Positions 58,288-64,000 of a stretch of DNA of 64,000 nucleotides are shown here, one piece after another. Both the position numbers and the translations under genes were made by a program. The stretch lies in assembly GCA_902490405.1 (NCBI GenBank), contig CABUDS010000008.1, positions 6,700-70,699 on the forward strand, written 5' to 3'. A model generated the notes under the pieces. The model ran no database searches. It was not told the DNA's origin and saw only the letters and a list, made by a program, of their open reading frames with translations. Each line of letters begins with the position of its first letter. The first letter of the stretch is position 1. Source of the DNA: an uncultured Collinsella sp. Its GTDB lineage: Bacteria; Actinomycetota; Coriobacteriia; Coriobacteriales; Coriobacteriaceae.

Positions 58288-60846
58288 TTATTTGCCCTTG
58301 GGCTTGCTGGCGTAGAACTTCTTCTTTTTGGGCTTGCCGGCGGGGGAGGGTTTGCCGGCAAAGTTGGACTCGCCGTTGCCGGCCTGCGCGTGCGCGGGTA
58401 CTGCCGCACGGGGCTTGCGGGTCTCGGGGTTGCGCAGTTCCTCAATGCGCTCGGCAATTTCCTCGGCGCTAAAGCCGACTTCGGCCATGGCGTCCTCGAT
58501 GGGCAGACGGCGCACGATGTAGCAGTGGTGCACCTTCTGGTTGCGCGCGAAGTCCTCGGGGATGGTTTGCGCCGTAATGTCCTCCAATACCACGCCCGCG
58601 CGTGCGAGCTTGCGCGTCTCGGGGCGGAAGCCGCGCAGGTTGCAGCTAAAGATGGCATGGCCGCCCTGCGCGAGCAGGCGCGACACGCCGGCCAACAGCT
58701 CAACATGGTCGCGCTGGACATCCCAGGTGCGGCGGCCCATCTTGGACGAGTTCGAGAACGTGGGCGGGTCGACAAAGATCAGGTCCCAGCGGTTGCGTGT
58801 CTGGCGCTGGTCGCGAATCCAGGCGAGCACGTCGTCGCGCACAAAATGATGCTGAGGCCCCACAAAGCCGTTCTGGCGCATGTTGCGCTCGGCCCAGTCC
58901 AGATAGGTGTTGGAGAGGTCGACCGTCACGGTCTCCTCGACGCCGCCATCGGCCGCATAGCAGGTGGCAGTGCCGGTGTAGGCAAACAGGTTGAGGAAGC
59001 GACGCGCCTGCTTGGCGTGCTCGCGCACCAGGTTGCGGGTGACGCGGTGGTCCAAGAAGATACCGACATCCAGGTAGTCGTCAAAGTTGACGGCAAAGGT
59101 AAGGCCGCCCTCTTCGATGAGCGGCAGGCGACGACGCGCGATGTTGGCGCGTTCGCCCGATGCGCCCTTGCCGGCGCCCTGCTTGCCGTACTGCGAGCCG
59201 CCGCGCGAACGCATGCGGGCCTTGGCGTGCACATGCTCGGCGGGAACATCTAGGATGCGCGGCGCGATGGCCAGAATGTCGAGCATACGGGCCTGGGCCA
59301 GTGCGGGGTCGATGGTCTTGGGCGCGGCGTATTCGGCGATGACGAGCCAGCGGCCCGGCGTCTGCGGGCAACCCTCGTACAGATCGATGGCGGCGGAGTA
59401 GTCGGGCAGGTCGGCATCGTAGACACGGTAGCAGCTCACGCCCTCGCGCTTGGCCCACTTGCGGCGCAGACGGGCATTCTTGCGCAGGCGGTTGGCGAAC
59501 TGCTCGGACTCGGGGACGAGCACGGGCAGCGGCTTGCCGTCGCCCAGGTCGAGCATGGCGGCAGGCTCGGGCATGGCGGAAGCTGCAGCTTCGTCTTGGG
59601 CATCTGCGATCTGCTCTTCGGCATCCGCGCTGGTCGCAGCCTCAAACGCTGCGGCGGCGTGGTCGAGCGAAGGCCAGACTTCGACGGTCGCCTCCTCGTT
59701 GTTGGGCATGACGGCGATTGAGCGCTCGGGCTCGGCGTGGAGTGCGCGGGCCAGCAATCCGTCGCGGGTGAGCGCGGCGACCGGCGCCGCGGCAAGCTCG
59801 GGCGCGCGGCGCAGCTCGCCGATGAGCGTCATGGCGTCGCGCATGAGCGAAAGCGGTGTCTCGGTCGTATCCGCGACCACGGCGGCACCGGCAACGGCGC
59901 CCGCATGGTCCAGTACGGTGGCGGACTTAGCGGCGCAAAAATCGACAAAGCGCTTGTAGCCGGCACATTTAACCATGCGCTCGGCGGTCTTGCGGGCGGC
60001 GGGGTCAACATCCACGGCAACGATGCGCGCCTGGCGCTCGCGTGCCGCCGTCTCGCGCTCGCGCGCCTCGGCACGCAGCTGCTCCCACAGGGCGGCGTCG
60101 TGCAACTGCCAGCCCTCAAAGCCCCAGTGCTCGCGGGCGGCGCCCGGAGCGCGGTCGGTTAGGATATTCACTGCCTCCAGCAGCAGGCCGCCGCCGGCGC
60201 ACGAGGCGTCGACCAGTGTGGGCAGAGCTTCATTCTCGTAATCGTCGGCCGTCAGATCGCGCTCGCACAGTGCGGTCCAGCCGACCTGCGCCAGCACCAG
60301 GGCGGCGTAGTCGGGGCGCAGTACGTGCGCGCCCTCGCCGGCGCGGGTCGCTGCGGGCGGCAGGCGTTTGAACAGTGGGTCGCCCGAAAGGTCCAGGCTT
60401 ATGCTCGCGCGGCGCTGGCGCAGTGAAAGCAACAGGTGAACGTCGGGGTCGGCGGCGTCGACATCGGCGCGACGGCCCGTGGTCTCGGCCAGACGGTCGC
60501 ACAGCGCGTCCTTGGCGCGCAGGGCCGAGAAGCGCGTGTTGCGCAGCTGCTCGGTCACGCCGCGGGCGGTAATGGCGATGGTGGCGCCGGGGCGGACGAT
60601 GCTCTCCCAGGCGATGTCGTAAACGCTATCGTACAGCTCGTCGGCATCCTGCGCCTCAAAGCGTCCAAGCACCACAAACACGCGGCTGGCCAGGCGCGAC
60701 CACAGACAGGCGCGGTAGCCTTCTTCGAGCTCGCCCTCAAACGTAGCGCGGCCCTTCAGGCGGCGGACATGCGAAAGCCCGAGCCACTTGAGCTCGTCGG
60801 CGAGTGCGGATTCAAAGCCCTCGGGGCAGCTTGCATAAAATTCCAT
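58288..60846 (-). CDS. RlmKL-like bifunctional 23S rRNA methyltransferase
   Basis: Protein of 852 residues from ATG 60846. A THUMP-type RNA-binding region (about 40-150) is followed by an RlmL-like methyltransferase (about 155-420) and an RlmK-like one (about 500-800). The RlmK half is intact (FAYTGTATCYAA, VDPPTFSNSSKM, IFSCNLRGF). The RlmL half looks damaged: the SAM loop reads VDASCAGGGLLLEA, and the catalytic NPPY motif is not found where expected (AAVVADTTETPLSLM). A Lys-rich tail ends the protein. It should methylate guanosines of 23S rRNA, perhaps only the RlmK target. Confidence 0.82.
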   Translation of the reverse strand: MEFYASCPEGFESALADELKWLGLSHVRRLKGRATFEGELEEGYRACLWSRLASRVFVVLGRFEAQDADELYDSVYDIAWESIVRPGATIAITARGVTEQLRNTRFSALRAKDALCDRLAETTGRRADVDAADPDVHLLLSLRQRRASISLDLSGDPLFKRLPPAATRAGEGAHVLRPDYAALVLAQVGWTALCERDLTADDYENEALPTLVDASCAGGGLLLEAVNILTDRAPGAAREHWGFEGWQLHDAALWEQLRAEARERETAARERQARIVAVDVDPAARKTAERMVKCAGYKRFVDFCAAKSATVLDHAGAVAGAAVVADTTETPLSLMRDAMTLIGELRRAPELAAAPVAALTRDGLLARALHAEPERSIAVMPNNEEATVEVWPSLDHAAAAFEAATSADAEEQIADAQDEAAASAMPEPAAMLDLGDGKPLPVLVPESEQFANRLRKNARLRRKWAKREGVSCYRVYDADLPDYSAAIDLYEGCPQTPGRWLVIAEYAAPKTIDPALAQARMLDILAIAPRILDVPAEHVHAKARMRSRGGSQYGKQGAGKGASGERANIARRRLPLIEEGGLTFAVNFDDYLDVGIFLDHRVTRNLVREHAKQARRFLNLFAYTGTATCYAADGGVEETVTVDLSNTYLDWAERNMRQNGFVGPQHHFVRDDVLAWIRDQRQTRNRWDLIFVDPPTFSNSSKMGRRTWDVQRDHVELLAGVSRLLAQGGHAIFSCNLRGFRPETRKLARAGVVLEDITAQTIPEDFARNQKVHHCYIVRRLPIEDAMAEVGFSAEEIAERIEELRNPETRKPRAAVPAHAQAGNGESNFAGKPSPAGKPKKKKFYASKPKGK

Positions 60847-61031
60847 GGGTGACCTCTCTGGTTGCGTCGCTCCATTATATGATGGATGCTTCGTTTGCCA
60901 TCGCCCTCGAAAGGAACCCATATGATTGATGCGTGCCCCTTGATTCCCATTTTCATTGCAACGGCCTCAGGACTCGGGGCCTCGCACAGGCTCCCGCCGC
61001 CTTACAGAACTGAAAGCTGGGCGTAGGGCAA

Positions 61032-61069
61032 ATCTATGGCACGTGACCTGCGATTGCTCGGCCATAGAT
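61032..61069. repeat. ATCTATGGC inverted repeat before the microprotein gene
   Basis: ATCTATGGC (61032-61040) and GCCATAGAT (61061-61069) form a 9-bp dyad 29 bases before the next start codon. It could be an operator or a leader hairpin. The rest of the 250-base gap holds nothing I recognise. Confidence 0.35.
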
Positions 61070-61097
61070 GGCGTAATCGAGGCTAAGGGAGTGCATC

Positions 61098-61247
61098 ATG
61101 CGCAAGGGAAACGAGAGCTGGTTCTGGCACGCGAACGACATGGTGGTGACGGGCGACATGAACCCCGTGGTCCGCGTCCTGTGGGCCGCGCTCATCGTAG
61201 GCATCGGCGTCGCGACGATGGCCACGCTCTGGATCGTCACGAGGTAG
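61098..61247 (+). CDS. 49-residue single-pass membrane microprotein
   Basis: From ATG 61098 with a taaggga site. Begins MRKGNESWFWHANDMVVTGD, then one membrane helix (VVRVLWAALIVGIGVATMATLWIV, about 24-47) and a short TR end. Convergent with the HAD gene. I recognise no family. The good ribosome binding site and a clean hydrophobic helix support it as a real gene. Confidence 0.5.
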   Translation: MRKGNESWFWHANDMVVTGDMNPVVRVLWAALIVGIGVATMATLWIVTR

Positions 61248-61299
61248 CGCGCCACGAACGGATGACGAGGCACGCGGCGCATGCCACGCTGGCGGAACC

Positions 61300-62127
61300 C
61301 TAGCCTCGCTGCTGGACAATCTGTTCGATGAGCTTCGCGACGGAGTCCTCGGCTGCGTTCCCGATCAGGTGATGGGCCGCGGCCTTCGCCTCTGGCATCG
61401 CGCCCGCGACTGCGTAGGAGTTCGGCACCTTTTCGAGGAGCGTCACGTCGTTTTCCGAGTCTCCGATAAAAGCGACCTCGTCCAGCGTGACCCCAAGGCT
61501 GCCGAGAAGCGCGTCGAGTCCGTTTACCTTGCTCCAGCCAGCCGGAACAACATCGAGGAAGAATGGGACGGGCGAGGGGAAATCAAGTTCTGGGCAGGCT
61601 TCCTTGCATCGACTCCGAACGACTTCCGTCGGGGCGGAGCTGACGTTGACGAAGATGCCGGCGGTTATGACGTCACGGTTCGTGGGCACGTCTCCGAGCG
61701 CCATGTCTCTTCCGGAGTCCTTAACGACTTCCAGGGCGAATTCGTCGCCAGGCTCGACGGCGCAGAGGAACTGCTCGCAGCGCTTGCCTGTCTCATCGAC
61801 ATCGGCGACTAGCCAGAGTGACGTCCCCGCGTAGGGGCGTACAGCGCTATCGAGCTTGACGAGGGCCTCCGTCGAGAGCGTCTTTTTGAACACGAGTTCG
61901 CCGCTGGAGAAGACCTTCTTTCCGTTGGCCATGATGCCGGTCGAGAAACAGCGCGCGTCGCCGTCAAAGGCATCGGCCAGGTCGGCGTAGTCGCGCCCGC
62001 TTGCGGGGCCGAACGCGATGCCCGCATCGAGCGCCGAAAGAATCGCGCTGTGCGTGCGCTCCGATACGACCCTTGAGCCAAACGGCAACAGGGTCCCATC
62101 CATGTCTGCGAGGATGAGCTTTATCAA
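61300..62127 (-). CDS. Cof-type HAD-IIB phosphatase
   Basis: Protein of 275 residues from a TTG start at 62127, chosen because gggagga sits four bases upstream and the phosphatase motif LILADMDGTLLPFG then begins at residue 4. An ATG nine codons upstream is possible. Asp motifs I (DMDGT) and IV (FIGDSENDVTLLEKV) and the lysine in the cap region are present. It dephosphorylates a sugar phosphate or related metabolite. It lies beside the RpiR regulator on the same strand, so it may belong to the same regulon. Confidence 0.85.
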   Translation of the reverse strand: MIKLILADMDGTLLPFGSRVVSERTHSAILSALDAGIAFGPASGRDYADLADAFDGDARCFSTGIMANGKKVFSSGELVFKKTLSTEALVKLDSAVRPYAGTSLWLVADVDETGKRCEQFLCAVEPGDEFALEVVKDSGRDMALGDVPTNRDVITAGIFVNVSSAPTEVVRSRCKEACPELDFPSPVPFFLDVVPAGWSKVNGLDALLGSLGVTLDEVAFIGDSENDVTLLEKVPNSYAVAGAMPEAKAAAHHLIGNAAEDSVAKLIEQIVQQRG

Positions 62128-62176
62128 GGGGTCCTCCCGTTTCGGTCTGGGCATCGGTGCGCCGGCGTGCGTCGTC

Positions 62177-63040
62177 CTAGCTGTATTGCTTGTCTCCCAT
62201 GAGATTCTTCGAGATGATCCTGTTAAACTCTACCGGGTCATCCCAGCAAGAGGTCAGGAAGAGGAACAGCAGCTCGATGACGAAGTTGATCGAGCTGTGC
62301 GAGAAGGCGATCTCGGTTCCGGTGATGGCCTGATCTCGCGAGATGGCTCGGATGATATGCGTGGCACGCTTCGCGAGCGGCGTATCCGGGTTGTCTGTGA
62401 TCATGATGATGGGGGTGTTCGAATCCTCGGCAGAGTCGAATATGTTGACGAGGCGCTTCGAGTATCCGGACGTCGAAATGACGAGCAGAACGTCATTCTC
62501 CTTGAGGCTGGTTGCGACGGAGACCATGGCTTCGGTGGTACTGGGGCAAAACGCTCTGACTCCAACCTGCGAGAGCTTGAACGCCGCGTTTACGCCCATG
62601 TTAATCGAGTTGCCGACGCCCGCGATCAGGACGAGGTTGGCGTTGTGGAGCAGATTGACGACTGCCGAAAAGTCATCGGAGTCAATGAGCGAGGCGGTTT
62701 GGGAGAGCTCCTTGACCTTGTGAGACAGGACGTACTTGATGGAGCCCTCGACGTCGTCCAGAGTAATCCTGCCGTCCGTGGCCTTTTCTTCGCCGGATGC
62801 CCTGCTGATGGATATGCCGAGCGCCAGACGCATGTCCGAATAGGTTCGGTAGTCAAGCGTCCTTGCGAATCTCGAAACAGACGCCGGTGACGTACCGGTT
62901 TCTGCGGCGAGTTCGCGGACGGTCATCGTTGCGACATCCGACGGGTGGTCGAGCACATACGTTGCGATTGCCTTCTCCGAGGGGGATAGGCTGCTCATGA
63001 CCGCGCAGATGTGGCTGAGCACATCCCCTGTCTTATCCAT
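62177..63040 (-). CDS. RpiR/MurR-family regulator with SIS domain
   Basis: Protein of 287 residues. The N-terminal helix-turn-helix (ATMTVRELAAETGTSPASVSRFARTLDY, about 37-64) is followed by a SIS sugar-phosphate isomerase-like domain (about 120-255; LIAGVGNSINMG and VISTSGYSKR). The ligand is probably a phosphosugar. It is divergent from the MFS gene and upstream of the HAD phosphatase, so it likely controls both. Several TGAAAC half-sites lie in the divergent gap. Confidence 0.88.
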   Translation of the reverse strand: MDKTGDVLSHICAVMSSLSPSEKAIATYVLDHPSDVATMTVRELAAETGTSPASVSRFARTLDYRTYSDMRLALGISISRASGEEKATDGRITLDDVEGSIKYVLSHKVKELSQTASLIDSDDFSAVVNLLHNANLVLIAGVGNSINMGVNAAFKLSQVGVRAFCPSTTEAMVSVATSLKENDVLLVISTSGYSKRLVNIFDSAEDSNTPIIMITDNPDTPLAKRATHIIRAISRDQAITGTEIAFSHSSINFVIELLFLFLTSCWDDPVEFNRIISKNLMGDKQYS

Positions 63041-63109
63041 GGTTACTCCTTGGTCCTAGCTTGCTTTGTATCTTAGGTCAAGAGAGGTGAAAAATAAGCA
63101 AAATGTTTC

Positions 63110-63280
63110 ATCAGCGGTGAAATAGCGTTTCACCGCTGATTTCCTACCGTTCACGGTAAATCGGTACTTCCTCGGCGCAATCTCAGCTTGAGCTGCTATC
63201 TTATGAGCCGTGAAACAACGGCACGAAAACGATGAAACAACAGAACATTGTTTCAACGCCTCGCAACTCCGTTTCACGCT
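63110..63280. promoter_or_regulatory. Divergent control region with TGAAAC dyads
   Basis: ATCAGCGGTGAAA (63110-63122) pairs perfectly with 63128-63140. TGAAACAA (63233-63240) pairs with TTGTTTCA (63248-63255). Further TGAAAC or GTTTCA half-sites occur at about 63104, 63211 and 63271. RpiR-type regulators often bind TGAAA-N-TTTCA dyads, so this is probably its operator cluster. Confidence 0.55.
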
Positions 63281-63340
63281 AGATGGTGAATCACTTCGAA
63301 GCCCAGACAGGCACCCGGCGAGCAAGAAGGGAGAAGCACG

Positions 63341-63958
63341 ATGCACAACGCCAAGACAAACGCAAGCATGACTTCGCTGTTCTTCGCGAACGTACTCTAC
63401 TGGGTCTGCGCGGGTGTGTACTCGCCGTTTCTCTCCGCTCACTACACGAGCCTCGGCCTCAGCGCGGCCCAGACCGGCATTCTCCTCGCGGCGACCCCGG
63501 TGTGTGCGCTCGCCATCCAGCCGCTCTGGTCGACGATCGCCGACAAGCTCGGGCGCCGCCGCGCGGTCATCGTGGCCCTCTGCCTTGCGGCGGCGGTACT
63601 CGCTCCGCTGTATTACCTGGCGTCGACGTTCGTCCCGGTCCTTCTCGTAACCTTTGCATTCTCGGCGTTTTTCTCGGGGCTCCTGCCCCTGAGCGACTCC
63701 CTCGTCATCGAGCTCGCGGATCGCTCTGGCCTGGACTTTTCTCGCATTCGCATGGGTGGCACTATCGGCTATGCCATCGTCGTCCTGATCGTCGGTCGGC
63801 TGCTCGACATGGCTCCTCAAATCCAGTTCACGGTGGTCTCCGCCGCGCTGGTGGTCTTCGCGGCTCACATGTGGCGCCTCCCCGAGGCGGGAATTCGCGC
63901 CAATGCCGCGGACGATCCCAAGGTCTCCCACGGAAAGGGCCTCCTCTCGCTCATATGA
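63341..63958 (+). pseudogene. Half-length MFS transporter (truncated)
   Basis: Encodes 205 residues with about six membrane segments that match the first half of an MFS_1-like (LacY/NHS-type) symporter: AGVYSPFLSAHYTSLGLSAAQ and STIADKLGRRRAV (the A-like loop). MFS proteins normally have twelve helices and about 400 residues, so the second half is missing. The stop codon overlaps a new ATG (ATGA) whose short readable part (MTQSTVKGHNGPADR) does not look like a membrane protein. It may be a truncated gene, or the rest may lie beyond the window end in another frame. Confidence 0.6.
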
Positions 63959-64000
63959 CCCAATCCACTGTCAAGGGCCACAATGGCCCCGCCGACCGCT

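Noticed and set aside
60900..64000. Genomic island or prophage boundary
   Set aside because: Codon use appears slightly different from the left part, but there is no integrase, tRNA junction or direct repeat to support an island.

Overview
The window looks like a chromosomal segment of a high-GC Gram-positive gut actinobacterium, most likely Collinsella or a close Coriobacteriia relative. The evidence is the GC-rich codon use, strong GGAGG ribosome binding sites, a small SRP RNA with no Alu domain, a sortase-anchored surface protein, a lipoteichoic-acid-synthase-like sulfatase, and the overall gene set. The genus call is an inference from style and content, not a database result. No phage, plasmid, insertion sequence or CRISPR array was found.

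Layout. 0.1-9.9 kb: a PLP aminotransferase, a PHP hydrolase, the rRNA methyltransferase RlmD (reverse), a three-gene polar amino acid ABC importer, an EF-G paralog with eroded GTPase motifs, and a secreted nuclease. 10-17.5 kb: a LacI regulator divergent from a sugar operon (PTS IIBC, GatZ/KbaZ-like aldolase, fructose-6-phosphate-aldolase-type transaldolase, split transketolase, PTS IIA). 17.5-18.3 kb: a non-coding interval dense in palindromes and carrying ten TAGAGAGA octamers. 18.3-31 kb: LarE, a HAD phosphatase, a DUF4143 ATPase, a LacI regulator divergent from glmS, a GntR regulator divergent from a YeiH-type exporter, a degenerate AAA+/Fis regulator, a membrane protein, a nitroreductase and a small conserved-looking protein. 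30.4-34.7 kb: a MarR-type regulator with a heterodimeric ABC exporter. 34.8-39.5 kb: CysE, DedA, IlvE, LemA and a TetR regulator. 39.5-42.3 kb: tRNA-Ser, a TadA-glycerate kinase fusion, and a palindrome-rich stretch holding the 4.5S SRP RNA. 42.3-49.5 kb: an LPXTG-type protein, a second heterodimeric ABC exporter, a second DUF4143 ATPase fronted by six 23-bp tandem repeats, and a flavodoxin. 49.9-58.2 kb: an LTA-synthase-like enzyme, a nitroreductase, and a potassium module (Kup, microprotein, KdpD-like kinase, KdpE-like regulator). 58.3-64 kb: an RlmKL-like methyltransferase, a microprotein, a Cof-type HAD phosphatase, an RpiR regulator and a half-length MFS protein.

How the genes work together. 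The 11.4-17.5 kb operon reads as a self-contained pathway. A fructose-family PTS imports and phosphorylates a ketose-like sugar, and aldolase, transaldolase and transketolase chemistry feeds the triose and pentose pools under LacI control. The two ABC pairs each show the asymmetric catalytic sites of heterodimeric multidrug-type exporters. Kup sits beside a truncated KdpDE-like pair, implying potassium or osmotic control.

The most unusual material is the TadA-glycerate kinase fusion and the non-coding DNA. I see three kinds of dispersed palindrome: arms of differing sequence around a GGGACAG-like core; an AAGTTGCGGTG-bounded family; and singletons with 24-37 bp arms. There are also the TAGAGAGA array, the 23-bp tandem repeat, and a potential pseudoknot inside the sugar operon.
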